Positions 25,801-33,814 of a stretch of 64,000 nt of DNA are shown here, piece by piece. Made by a program: the position numbers and the translations under genes. Under the pieces are notes generated by a model that was not told where the DNA came from, searched no databases, and saw nothing but the letters and a program-made list of their open reading frames with translations. Origin of the DNA: Haloferax mediterranei ATCC 33500 (lineage in GTDB: Archaea; Halobacteriota; Halobacteria; Halobacteriales; Haloferacaceae); assembly GCF_000306765.2 (NCBI RefSeq), contig NC_017944.1, positions 124,001 through 188,000 on the forward strand, read 5' to 3'. The number at the start of each line of letters is the position of its first letter. Within the stretch, counting starts at the first letter, position 1.

Positions 25801-27217
25801 GGAGACCAATCCCCTGATAGACGACGCTTTCGTCGTCTCGATACGCCGTCGCTGCCTGTCGACCGTCGACGAGGACAAGCGGGCAGTCGCTGTCGCCGTC
25901 ACCGTCGCTGTCACTGTCACCGTCAGCGTCGCCGAAGGCAGGAATATCGAGGTGCTCGAACTCCTCGTGAGCCGTGACGAGAACCACAGCATCCACGGAG
26001 AAGTCGTCGCTCGTGATGCCGGGGGTGATTGTCGCACCCGCGTCCTCGAAGACGCTGGTGTCGTCGAGAATCGGGTCGGTGGCAGTGACATCCGCGCCAG
26101 CGTCCACAAGGTGCTCGATGACGGGAAGCGCCGGCGTCTTTCGAATCTCTTTGACGCCGGCCCGGTAGGTCAGTCCGAGGACGAGAATGGAGGCGTCTTC
26201 GGGGTCGACGTCGAGTTTCCGGAGTTCGTCGAGCGCGGACTGCGCGGTGACGTGCGGCATCTCGTCGTTCACGTCACGAGCAGTTCGCATGAGCGGTGCA
26301 TCGGTCTCGAACTGCTTGATGAGGAACTGCGGGTAGTACGGGATACAGTGGCCGCCGACGCCAGCGCCCGGCGTGTGAATCTCGCAGAACGGCTGGGTGT
26401 TGGCCACGTCGATTGCCTCGGTCACGTCGATTTCGAACTCGTCCGCGTGAGTCGCAAGCTCGTTTGCGAGGGCGATGTTGACGTCGCGGTAGACGCCCTC
26501 GAACACTTTGACCGCCTCCGCGGTCGTCGTATCCGAGACGGTGATAACCTCGTTCGAGGAAATCTGGTCGTAGATGAGCGCCGCCGCGCGGGTGCTTTCG
26601 GCGTCCGCGCCGCCGACGACCTTCGGATACGCACCGCGGATATCTTCGAGAGCGCGGCCGGAAGAGGTTCGTTCGGGGCAGAACGCGAGACCGAACTCGC
26701 CGAGGGAGAGTCCGCTCTGTTCTTCGAGTCGCGGGAGGAGGACATCACGGCACGAGCGAGGCGGCAGCGTCGATTCGAAGATGACGAGGTCGCCTTCGTC
26801 GAGACCCATCCCGATATCGTTTGTCACCGCTTCGATGACCGAGAGGTCTGGGCGGTCGTCCTCGTCGACCAGCGTCGGGACGATGACGACGTGAATACTC
26901 ACCTCATCGGCGACTTCGCGGGGTTCGGGACTCGCTTGGAGTGCACCGTCTGCGACAAGTTCCGAAACGAGGTCGTCGAGACCCGGTTCGCCGACGATGT
27001 GGCTTCGCCCGGCGTTAATTTCGTTGACGACGTTGGTGTCGATGTCCGCGCCGGTCACGTTCTCGGTGGTCTCGGCGTAGACCGCAGCAAGGGGGAGACC
27101 CATCTTTCCGAGTCCGTAAACGCCGACCGGGATGTGGCCGGAAGTCAGTGCGGCTACCTGCTCGTCTTCGGGTCGTTCGGACCCATAGAGGTTCGTAACG
27201 GTTGCTTGTGAGCTCAT
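25793..27217 (-). CDS. UDP-sugar 6-dehydrogenase paralog with a Asp/Gly-rich insertion
   Basis: A 474-aa enzyme of the same family as the next gene, diverged from it. It has a longer N-terminus and NAD loop VGVYGLGKMGLPLA, VIFESTLPPRSCRD, AFCPERTSSGRALEDI, catalytic Cys in GVGGHCIPYYPQFL and LVLGLTYRAGVKEIR. Near the C-terminus an insertion DADGDSDSDGDGDSD, made by a short repetitive DNA tract, extends a surface loop. Two adjacent 6-dehydrogenases suggest two different UDP-uronic acids, for example from UDP-GlcNAc and UDP-ManNAc. It overlaps both neighbours (4 bp upstream, 8 bp downstream). Confidence 0.85.
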   Translation of the reverse strand: MSSQATVTNLYGSERPEDEQVAALTSGHIPVGVYGLGKMGLPLAAVYAETTENVTGADIDTNVVNEINAGRSHIVGEPGLDDLVSELVADGALQASPEPREVADEVSIHVVIVPTLVDEDDRPDLSVIEAVTNDIGMGLDEGDLVIFESTLPPRSCRDVLLPRLEEQSGLSLGEFGLAFCPERTSSGRALEDIRGAYPKVVGGADAESTRAAALIYDQISSNEVITVSDTTTAEAVKVFEGVYRDVNIALANELATHADEFEIDVTEAIDVANTQPFCEIHTPGAGVGGHCIPYYPQFLIKQFETDAPLMRTARDVNDEMPHVTAQSALDELRKLDVDPEDASILVLGLTYRAGVKEIRKTPALPVIEHLVDAGADVTATDPILDDTSVFEDAGATITPGITSDDFSVDAVVLVTAHEEFEHLDIPAFGDADGDSDSDGDGDSDCPLVLVDGRQAATAYRDDESVVYQGIGLHD

Positions 27218-27795
27218 ATCGAATTTTTTTCTTGGAGTTCCGCTGGAAGCGGATGGTGTTTGGTCGGCGTTCCAACTGCGAGCGTCTCCGGTGGAACGTC
27301 CTTAGTCACGACGGCACCAGCGGCGACGAAGGCGTTCTTGCCGACAGTCACATCTGGGAGGATAGTCGCGTTACCGCCGACAGAAGCGCCGTCTTCGAGC
27401 GTGGGGCCAGCCATTTCGACGTCCTGTCGAACCGGGTACGGGTCGTTCGTGAGGACCGCACCGGGCCCGACAAAGACGTTGTTTCCGATGGTGGTGTTGG
27501 TGGGGACGTAGACCCGACTCTGGAGGCTCACGTTGGAGCCAATGACAGATGTTCCGTCGATGACGGTCTTGGTACCGACGACGACATCGTCGCCGATTTG
27601 GGTGTTCTCTCGGACGAGGGCGTCGTGGCCGGTGATAAAGTCATCACCGATGTCCACGTCGCTGTAGATGATGGTTCCCGAGCGGATTCGGGCCTCGTCG
27701 CCGATGACGGTCTGCTTCGGGTCGTCACCGACGGGATAGCCGATGGTAACGTCGTCGTCGATTGTACACCCGGTTCCGGTGACGTACTCGTTCAT
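27214..27795 (-). CDS. Hexapeptide-repeat acyltransferase (WbpD/WlbB-like)
   Basis: A 193-aa left-handed beta-helix protein. Isoleucine-patch repeats run through almost the whole length (VIGDEARIRSGTIIYSDV to TVGKNAFVAAGAVVTKDVPP), and NDPYPVRQDV marks the acceptor loop. The C-terminus AVGTPTKHHPLP is typical of sugar N-acetyltransferases. Relatives acetylate the 3-amino group of UDP-3-amino-GlcNAcA to give UDP-2,3-diacetamido uronic acid. The oxidoreductase and aminotransferase that would make that substrate are encoded at 43.8-45.9 kb. Part of the tightly overlapping operon 27923 to 23459. Confidence 0.85.
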   Translation of the reverse strand: MNEYVTGTGCTIDDDVTIGYPVGDDPKQTVIGDEARIRSGTIIYSDVDIGDDFITGHDALVRENTQIGDDVVVGTKTVIDGTSVIGSNVSLQSRVYVPTNTTIGNNVFVGPGAVLTNDPYPVRQDVEMAGPTLEDGASVGGNATILPDVTVGKNAFVAAGAVVTKDVPPETLAVGTPTKHHPLPAELQEKNSI

Positions 27796-27923
27796 GCCGA
27801 CGTCGAGTCAGCGGTCGTCTCGTATTCGTCCGGGAGCGACGACCCACGGCCGACAGAGCGGTAGGTGGAGACGAGTACGAACAGTGCAACGAGTGCCGTA
27901 ACGAGTTTCGTTTTAGTGCGCAT
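27792..27923 (-). CDS. Small single-span membrane protein leading the dehydrogenase operon
   Basis: From ATG 27923 the 43-aa product is MRTKTKLVTALVALFVLVST followed by a polar Ser/Thr/Asp-rich tail ending ADSTSA. The first 22 residues look like a signal anchor. Its stop overlaps the start of the acyltransferase (ATGA), so the operon is translationally coupled from here. A longer start at 27986 is unlikely because the promoter element ends at 27988. Function unknown. Confidence 0.55.
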   Translation of the reverse strand: MRTKTKLVTALVALFVLVSTYRSVGRGSSLPDEYETTADSTSA

Positions 27924-27987
27924 GTGTTGGTCGGGGCGGACCGTCGCGGCCCGCGGTTCGAGAAAGAGGTCACAGGAGACGGCCATT

Positions 27988-28004
27988 ATTATCGGGACGG
28001 TAAG
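27988..28004 (-). promoter_or_regulatory. 17-bp glycan-locus element ahead of the dehydrogenase operon
   Basis: On the minus strand CTTACCGTCCCGATAAT is a perfect consensus copy, ending 64 nt before ATG 27923, which leaves room for a leader of about 35-40 nt. Confidence 0.65.
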
Positions 28005-28059
28005 AGAGTGAGCGAAGAAGAGCGTGTTACGTTATCGCGTACGAATCGGAGGGGTTGGC

Positions 28060-28225
28060 AAGTCGATAGTGTTCGGGTCGGTGCAGTTGGGTGGTCGGTA
28101 GTGTGCAAGTTGGAGAGATTGGGTGGTCGATAGTGTTCGGGTCGGTGCAGTTGGGTGGTCGGTAGTGTGCAAGTCGGAGAGGTTGGGTAGTCGATAGCGT
28201 GCAGATCAGTGAGAGTGAGTCGATA
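28060..28225. repeat. Tandem 32-bp degenerate repeats (64-bp higher-order unit)
   Basis: Units of 32 bp, each starting GGTCGATAGTGTTCGGG or GGTCGGTAGTGTGCAAG, alternate without spacers. The 64-bp pair starting at 28062 recurs almost unchanged at 28126, and weaker copies follow to about 28225. The array fills the 457-bp region between two divergent transcription units that both carry the 17-bp element, which suggests a regulatory or DNA-structural role. No spacers, so not a CRISPR. Confidence 0.75.
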
Positions 28226-28316
28226 GCATTCGAACCGGCGACTCAGCTTGCGAGAATGGTTGGTTTATCCGATAATCAGCTCCTCACGAGGGTCAGACTG
28301 CCATCTACAAGCAGAC

Positions 28317-28333
28317 CTTACCAGGCCGATAAT
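28317..28333 (+). promoter_or_regulatory. 17-bp glycan-locus element ahead of the DUF1616 gene
   Basis: CTTACCAGGCCGATAAT, perfect consensus, ends 47 nt before ATG 28381 (71 nt before the alternative ATG 28405). A related partial site TTATCCGATAAT lies at 28264-28275. Confidence 0.65.
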
Positions 28334-28380
28334 CCGATTTTACGGCTCTTCTCGAAATGAACGGTCGCACCCATTTTTGA

Positions 28381-29583
28381 ATGCACACTGTCAATCCGCG
28401 GGTGATGAAGTCGTCTTACCGTCGGTGGACACTCGACTTACTCCTCGTCGTCGCCGGAGCGGTCGCCGCACTCGCGGTGATTCTCCTCGGGGTCTCGGGG
28501 TCGGTCGTCCGGAGCCTCTTCGTTGTTCCATTCATCGTCTTCTATCCAGGCTACGCACTTCTTGCTGCGGCCTTTCCGGAACGGCGCTCCGACATTGAGT
28601 CCAATACGATGGGGAAAGATAGCTCGTTAACGCGACCGATACGACACACCGCCGGACTCCTGTACTCCGTTCGATTAGTCCTTGCAACGACATCGAGCGT
28701 CGCCATCGTCAGTGGAGTCGGTATCCTGACAAACTACTTCGGCTGGGGATTCCACGCCACCATCACGGGCGTCGGCGTGTTCGTGGTGACGATACTGTTC
28801 TCTGCTCTCGCCGTCGCCCGGCGGGCCATGCTTCCGGAGGAAGAACGATCAGGCCTCCCGCCGCTCCGTGCTCTTATCGGCAATGCGAAAACGGCTACAA
28901 GTGGGGTTCGTTCACCCCTCTCGGTGCAGTCGGAACGCTCGTCAGTGTCGCTCGCCGTTAACGTCCTCCTCGTCGTGAGCGTCGTCGCGTTCCTCAGTAG
29001 CGTCGGCTTCGCAATGGTCGAAACACAACAGCCAGAATCGGATTTCACCGAAGTGTATCTCGTAACCGAAAACGGGTCAGAATACGAAATCGGCGGATAC
29101 CCCCAACAACTCTCGAAAGGAGAGCCGACGACACTGACACTCGCAATAGAGAACCACGAACACGAGTCCAAGACGTACACCGTTGTCACGGAACTCCAAC
29201 GACTGGACAGAGCGGCCAACGAACCGTGGGTTGGAGAGACAGTCAACGAAACACAGCCCGTAGCGAACAACAAAACGCGGGCTGGGGGGAACAATGGAAC
29301 GCTAGCTGTAGCGAACAACACACGGGTTGTAGAAGAACACGAACTCTCGCGGGTGCAGCGGTCAGTTGCAGACAACGAGACCGCGTACATCAACCACGAC
29401 GTGACACCGCCCATGTCGGGTGACTCCTTGCGACTCGTGTTCTTTGTCTACGAAGGTGAGCCACCAGCAGAACCGAGCCGAGAAAGTGCGTATCAAACCG
29501 TCCAACTCGTCGTCTCTGTCGACGGCGGTGAAGGCGACACAGAGCCGGCTCAGCCACAAACGAACGAAGAGGCGAGCATCTGA
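28381..29583 (+). CDS. DUF1616 family membrane protein with sequon-rich outer domain
   Basis: A 400-aa protein. Four hydrophobic helices (residues about 18-40, 46-65, 98-120 and 122-145) come first, with the DUF1616 landmark VVPFIVFYPGYALLAAAFPE after the second. Another helix lies near 195-215. The rest is an outside Ig-like domain starting around TEVYLVTENGSEYEIGGYP. It contains a repeat-like insertion with N-glycosylation sequons (NKT, NGT, NNT), where the DNA word GTAGCGAACAACA appears twice. DUF1616 proteins are frequent in archaeal surface-glycan loci; their role is unknown. The stop shares a base with the next start (TGATG). Confidence 0.8.
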   Translation: MHTVNPRVMKSSYRRWTLDLLLVVAGAVAALAVILLGVSGSVVRSLFVVPFIVFYPGYALLAAAFPERRSDIESNTMGKDSSLTRPIRHTAGLLYSVRLVLATTSSVAIVSGVGILTNYFGWGFHATITGVGVFVVTILFSALAVARRAMLPEEERSGLPPLRALIGNAKTATSGVRSPLSVQSERSSVSLAVNVLLVVSVVAFLSSVGFAMVETQQPESDFTEVYLVTENGSEYEIGGYPQQLSKGEPTTLTLAIENHEHESKTYTVVTELQRLDRAANEPWVGETVNETQPVANNKTRAGGNNGTLAVANNTRVVEEHELSRVQRSVADNETAYINHDVTPPMSGDSLRLVFFVYEGEPPAEPSRESAYQTVQLVVSVDGGEGDTEPAQPQTNEEASI

Positions 29584-30149
29584 TGTTACCATGGGAGCAC
29601 TTGCTCTTCGGTTACGTATCGTACTCGGTACTGAGCCGTGTCGTCTGGCGTCGCCCGCCGAGCGACAAAGCGGCACTGGCTGTCGCACTGGCGACGCAGA
29701 TGCCTGACCTCGTCGACAAGCCCTTCTCGTGGACGCTCGGCATCATCACGACAGGCTACGGACCAGCACACTCTGTTTTCGTCGGCCTCCCCGTAATAAT
29801 GCTCGTCGCTGGTTCGGCGCGAATACGCGACAAGCCCGTATCCATCGCCGCTCTTGTTGGGTATGCATCACACCTCGTCACCGACGTGCTCGCGCTTCGC
29901 GCGAACGGACCCAATTTCGGGCGGTTACTCTGGCCGCTTGCACCACAGGTACCATACGAAAGTAACATCAGTTTCATCGAACGCTTCGGAACGTACGTTG
30001 GAACATTCCTCTTTCAGATGATGCACCCGGAGAACCTCGTATTGGTACTCGGATACGTGGCTATCCTCTCGCTCGGCGCTGTCCTCTGGGTACTTGACGG
30101 AACACCGGGTATTCGATGGCTTCGTCATCGTATCGGAAGCGACCACTGA
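29583..30149 (+). CDS. Membrane-bound metal-dependent hydrolase (YdjM/DUF457-like)
   Basis: A 188-aa protein with four or five membrane helices. The family pattern is present: MLPWEHLLFGYVSYS with an N-terminal His, ATQMPDLVDKP with Asp, YGPAHSVFVGLP with His in a helix, and YASHLVTDVLA with His and Asp. These His/Asp residues are the metal-binding set of the LexA-regulated YdjM family of inner-membrane hydrolases. The substrate is probably a lipid or lipid-linked sugar. Translation is coupled to the DUF1616 gene. Confidence 0.75.
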   Translation: MLPWEHLLFGYVSYSVLSRVVWRRPPSDKAALAVALATQMPDLVDKPFSWTLGIITTGYGPAHSVFVGLPVIMLVAGSARIRDKPVSIAALVGYASHLVTDVLALRANGPNFGRLLWPLAPQVPYESNISFIERFGTYVGTFLFQMMHPENLVLVLGYVAILSLGAVLWVLDGTPGIRWLRHRIGSDH

Positions 30150-30295
30150 ACGCCAACAAAGATGAGATAGGTTTGAGAAGACATATATCCATTCGGAACT
30201 TTGTTTAATTCTTTTAATTTTTAATAGTTTTAGAAATTATATTATATTATTAACGGCAACAAAATTCAAATGATTACAATGTTGACGGTCATGCG

Positions 30296-31813
30296 ATGCG
30301 CAAAACAAGCGCAGATGGACAGCACAGAACAGTATCACGTCGGCAAGCACTGAAAGGAATTGGAGGTGCACTCGCAACATGCTCATTCGTGGGGACGGCC
30401 GCAGCGGACGACGGCCGGGTAAACATCGTCGATGAAGGTGCGGACCCGACAGGACAGAAATCTATCAATCCGATCTTAGAATCGATTCCTTGTGACGACG
30501 GGACGACGCTCTACTTCCCGGACGGCACATATATGATGGACGATATGTTCCGACACACCAAGTTCAAAGGATTCGAACTTCGTGGGGAAAACGCGACTAT
30601 CGTCCCGGCTTCCGACTACGACGGTCGGTGGTTATTCAAACTGGGAACGTACACTCATCCGGGTGAAGACCTCACCGTCGAGGGCTTTACCTTCGACTTC
30701 ACCGAAGACAACACGGGACTTCGTGTCGTACAGGCACAGGTCAAAGACGGCCTACTCGCCCGAAACCTCACCGTCAGTGGACAACACGACAGCGGAAAAT
30801 ACGGCCCGTTCTTGTTCGATATTACCGGTTCATCCGGTCTCGGGACGATACAGAACATTCACATTCCGTACGGGGGCGAATTCTCGAAGAACACGCCGGG
30901 GGACATCTCCGTTGGACCGACAGGGATTCTCGTCTCTCCGTACCACCACGGTAAACTCTGGGTTCGGAATTGTGAGGTTGGCCCGTGGCCGGACAACGGA
31001 CTCTACTGTTCGACTGACGACGGCCGCGTCGTTGTCAAAGGGGGCTCCTACAAGAACAGTAACATCGCAAACATCCGACTCTCCGGCGACTACAGTTCCG
31101 TCCACAATGCGACAGTCATCGTCAACCACCAACGCGACGGAGACACGAACCAGCGCGGGATTCGCCTCGACGGTGGTAAGTACAACTGGGTCGAAAACAC
31201 CGAGGTACACCTCAAGAAACCCAATGGACGGGCAGTCAGTATCCAAAATGACGTCGAGTGGGCACGGGTTCAGAATTCGAACATCACCGTCGAAGGCGAC
31301 GTTCCCACGAGAGCCATCACGGTGTCACCAGACGTGGGGAAAGTCGACATCTTAAACAGCGAAATCGAGTTCAACACCCCAGGACAGGCGATCCATATCC
31401 AAGGGCCAACCGGTGCAGATGCTCCACCGGTGGTCGTCCAAGAGACGAACGTCACCGGAAGCGGCGATGGCTCCTGCGGGCGTCACGCCGTCCGCGCAGA
31501 ACGCGGAAACTGTACCTTTGACCGCCTCGACATCAAACAAACTGGCGACGATTACCGTCGAGGTATCAAAATCATCGGTGACGGCTGTACAATGGTCTGG
31601 GGAGACGTCACTACGTCGCACACGCCAATCGTCAACGACGCCGACGAGACCGAGTTCCGCAGCATCACCGCCAAGTCGCTCGACGGCTTCGAGGGGATGA
31701 AAATACTCGATGGGTCCGAGAACGTCAAACTCGTCGAATCGGAGATCTACAACGGGACTACGGAACGTGGGAACGTCGATGTCCTTTACGAGGACAATTT
31801 GTTCCGCCGATAG
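30296..31813 (+). CDS. Tat-exported right-handed beta-helix protein (pectate-lyase-like fold), copy 1
   Basis: A 505-aa secreted protein. The Tat signal is SRRQALKGIGGALATCSF (Arg15-Arg16), with cleavage probably after AAADD near residue 40. The mature part starts NIVDEGADPTG, the usual opening of pectate-lyase-like beta helices, and is followed by strand repeats such as GFTFDFTEDN, NLTVSGQHDSG, GGSYKNSNIANIRLSG and IRLDGGKYNWVENTEV. No certain catalytic Asp cluster is identified. Candidate roles are trimming, lyase activity or binding of the locus polysaccharide. It is closely paralogous to the 33815 gene. The upstream 140 bp are very AT-rich and lack the 17-bp element. Confidence 0.8.
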   Translation: MRKTSADGQHRTVSRRQALKGIGGALATCSFVGTAAADDGRVNIVDEGADPTGQKSINPILESIPCDDGTTLYFPDGTYMMDDMFRHTKFKGFELRGENATIVPASDYDGRWLFKLGTYTHPGEDLTVEGFTFDFTEDNTGLRVVQAQVKDGLLARNLTVSGQHDSGKYGPFLFDITGSSGLGTIQNIHIPYGGEFSKNTPGDISVGPTGILVSPYHHGKLWVRNCEVGPWPDNGLYCSTDDGRVVVKGGSYKNSNIANIRLSGDYSSVHNATVIVNHQRDGDTNQRGIRLDGGKYNWVENTEVHLKKPNGRAVSIQNDVEWARVQNSNITVEGDVPTRAITVSPDVGKVDILNSEIEFNTPGQAIHIQGPTGADAPPVVVQETNVTGSGDGSCGRHAVRAERGNCTFDRLDIKQTGDDYRRGIKIIGDGCTMVWGDVTTSHTPIVNDADETEFRSITAKSLDGFEGMKILDGSENVKLVESEIYNGTTERGNVDVLYEDNLFRR

Positions 31814-31847
31814 TAGTTTCTGACCGGGTCTCACGTCCATTCGTACT

Positions 31848-32516
31848 TCACGGGGACAAGGTTGTCTCAATAAGTCGACTCACAGCACGGCGAATTCGCT
31901 GTGAGACTCCCGATTTCGAGATACCGAGGCGGTCTGCGAGTTCTCTTTGTGAAGCTTTCCGGGGAACGTCGAAGTATCCGTTCCGATAGGCAACCAGCAG
32001 TACTTCGTGCTGACTCGGGAGAAGCATCGTCTCGGCACCAACGTCGGTGTCGCGGGCGATGTGAAGCCGTTTGACGCGAAACGTGATGTCGTGGTCGTGG
32101 TAGTACGATTGTACCCGATGCAACGCGGAGTGAACGGGGAGATGCAGCTGGATAAACCACGAATTGCGCTTGTATCGAATAGAGAGGACTTGCACACCCA
32201 TCTCAGTCGTCGATGGGGGAACCAAAGAGACGCCATCCGCGAAGCGAACCCGAAATCGATGGTTGTCGCCGATATCTCCGAGGAACTCTACCTCAGCGAC
32301 TGTCGGATCGGACTCGAAAGCAGCCACCAACGACTCGCGGTCACCGTCCTCAACGATAACAAACGCGCAATCCCACCCCTGTTCTTCAGTCGGTTGGAAC
32401 TCTATTTCCAACACTTCAGAACGATTCGTGGTAAATGACGAGAGCACCAACTGTGGGTCATCGAGACAGATTTCGAGGTAGATCGGTCGGGAATCTACCT
32501 CATGTCTCACGTTCAT
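31848..32516 (-). CDS. HTH_10 (bacterio-opsin-activator type) transcriptional regulator
   Basis: A 222-aa regulator. The C-terminal HTH_10 domain is clear: LLPSQHEVLLVAYRNGYFDV, RKASQRELADRLGISKSGVS, then RIRRAVSRLIETTL. The N-terminal 150 residues form the beta-rich sensing domain typical of the family (VEFLGDIGDNHRFRVRFADG). A copy of the 17-bp element lies 32 nt ahead of its start, so it may belong to the regulon or control it. Its 3' end faces the first beta-helix gene; a GT2 gene runs divergently. Confidence 0.9.
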   Translation of the reverse strand: MNVRHEVDSRPIYLEICLDDPQLVLSSFTTNRSEVLEIEFQPTEEQGWDCAFVIVEDGDRESLVAAFESDPTVAEVEFLGDIGDNHRFRVRFADGVSLVPPSTTEMGVQVLSIRYKRNSWFIQLHLPVHSALHRVQSYYHDHDITFRVKRLHIARDTDVGAETMLLPSQHEVLLVAYRNGYFDVPRKASQRELADRLGISKSGVSQRIRRAVSRLIETTLSP

Positions 32517-32548
32517 CGATATCTTTCCGTACCCGACGGCGACAAGTT

Positions 32549-32565
32549 ATTATGTAGATGGTAAA
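32549..32565 (-). promoter_or_regulatory. 17-bp glycan-locus element ahead of the bat-type regulator
   Basis: On the minus strand TTTACCATCTACATAAT keeps TTACC, the spacing and ATAAT. It ends 32 nt before ATG 32516. Confidence 0.6.
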
Positions 32566-32622
32566 ACACGAATGGCGGAACAAAGGGGGCTTTGTGCGCA
32601 TCAATTCCGAGCAGTTACATCG

Positions 32623-32639
32623 CCTATCATGCACATAAT
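32623..32639 (+). promoter_or_regulatory. 17-bp glycan-locus element ahead of the GT2 gene
   Basis: CCTATCATGCACATAAT matches with one change in the first half. It ends 44 nt before ATG 32684 and forms a divergent pair with the site at 32549-32565. Confidence 0.5.
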
Positions 32640-32683
32640 AACGACCCCAAAGCGACCACCCAGCGGTAGAGCTTTCCACGACA

Positions 32684-33715
32684 ATGTACAAAGACAAATC
32701 GACCGCCGTCGTCGTGCCAGCGTATAACGAAGAGGGATACGTCGGCGAGGTCATCGACACGATGCCCTCGTTCGTCGACGTGGCATACGTCATCGACGAC
32801 GGCTCCACCGACGGAACGTGGGACGAGATACAGCGGCACGCCGAAGCGTTCAATACCGAACACTCTCCGGAATCCCCCGACTACGACGATGTTATCGTGC
32901 CCATCCAGCACGACGAAAACCGCGGAGTCGGTGGAGCGCTCAAGACGGGATACCTCCACGCCCTCGAAGACAAAGTCGATATTACGGCCGTCCTCGGCGG
33001 CGACGGGCAGATGGACCCTGACGAACTAGCGAAGTACCTCGACCCTATCGCCGAGGGTGATGCGGACTACGCGAAAGGGAACCGCTTTATGAAGCGCGAA
33101 GACCTCGATGCAATGCCGGGATTCCGTCTCGTTGGTAACTCGATTCTCTCGTATTTGACGAAGATTGCGAGCGGGTACTGGAAGACGATGGACCCGCAAA
33201 ACGGGTACACGGCCATCTCATACGAGGCGTTGAAGCAGGCCGACATCGAAAACATGTACGAGTATTACGGCTACTGCAACGACCTCCTCGTCAAACTGAA
33301 CGTCGAAAACCTTCGGGTCGCCGACGTTGCGTGTTCGTCGACCTACCTATACGACGACGACTGGAAGAGCCACATCGACTACGGAGAGTACATCCCGCGT
33401 GTGTCGTGTATGCTGCTCAAAAACTACTTCTGGCGGGTGAAAAACAAATACCTGCTTCGGGACTTCCACCCACTGGCGGCATTCTATCTACTCGGAACTG
33501 CCGTCTCGGGTGTCGCATTCATGGGCCTCGTCGCGATGGGTCTAACGAGCAACGGCGACAAGCCCACCGGAATCGGAAACTGGATACTCGGTCTCCTGTT
33601 TGGGGTTGCGTTCCTCCTCCTTGGGGTTGTCTTCGACCACGGGGCCAACGAAACACTCGAGATTCAGGTCGACGACGAGACGTACGACACCACCGTCACC
33701 AACCACGAGCAGTAA
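32684..33715 (+). CDS. GT2 glycosyltransferase, dolichyl-phosphate sugar synthase type
   Basis: A 343-aa enzyme. The GT-A fold shows VVVPAYNEEGYVGEVIDTM, VIDDGSTDGTWDE, NRGVGGALKTG, VLGGDGQMDPDEL (metal-binding Asp) and an acceptor segment DPQNGYTAISYEAL. Near the C-terminus are two membrane helices (FYLLGTAVSGVAFMGLVAM and a second, ILGLLFGVAFLLLGVVF). Archaeal proteins of this layout charge dolichyl phosphate with a sugar or start glycan assembly at the membrane. The gene is monocistronic under its own element. Confidence 0.85.
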   Translation: MYKDKSTAVVVPAYNEEGYVGEVIDTMPSFVDVAYVIDDGSTDGTWDEIQRHAEAFNTEHSPESPDYDDVIVPIQHDENRGVGGALKTGYLHALEDKVDITAVLGGDGQMDPDELAKYLDPIAEGDADYAKGNRFMKREDLDAMPGFRLVGNSILSYLTKIASGYWKTMDPQNGYTAISYEALKQADIENMYEYYGYCNDLLVKLNVENLRVADVACSSTYLYDDDWKSHIDYGEYIPRVSCMLLKNYFWRVKNKYLLRDFHPLAAFYLLGTAVSGVAFMGLVAMGLTSNGDKPTGIGNWILGLLFGVAFLLLGVVFDHGANETLEIQVDDETYDTTVTNHEQ

Positions 33716-33814
33716 TAGTACAGTCTTCTTGAATGTCTTCTTTTCCAGATAGTATTTAAAACAATTCATATGTGAAGCGGGGTGCATTGAACCCCTAGGT
33801 GCGTATCCTCAGAT

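Noticed and set aside
25799..27211. 470-codon open frame antisense to the nucleotide-sugar dehydrogenase
   Set aside because: Arises from high third-position GC; the product is Val/Asp/Arg-rich without folds, while the opposite strand is a clear enzyme.
28060..28225. CRISPR array
   Set aside because: Units are joined without unique spacers, are degenerate, and no cas gene is near.
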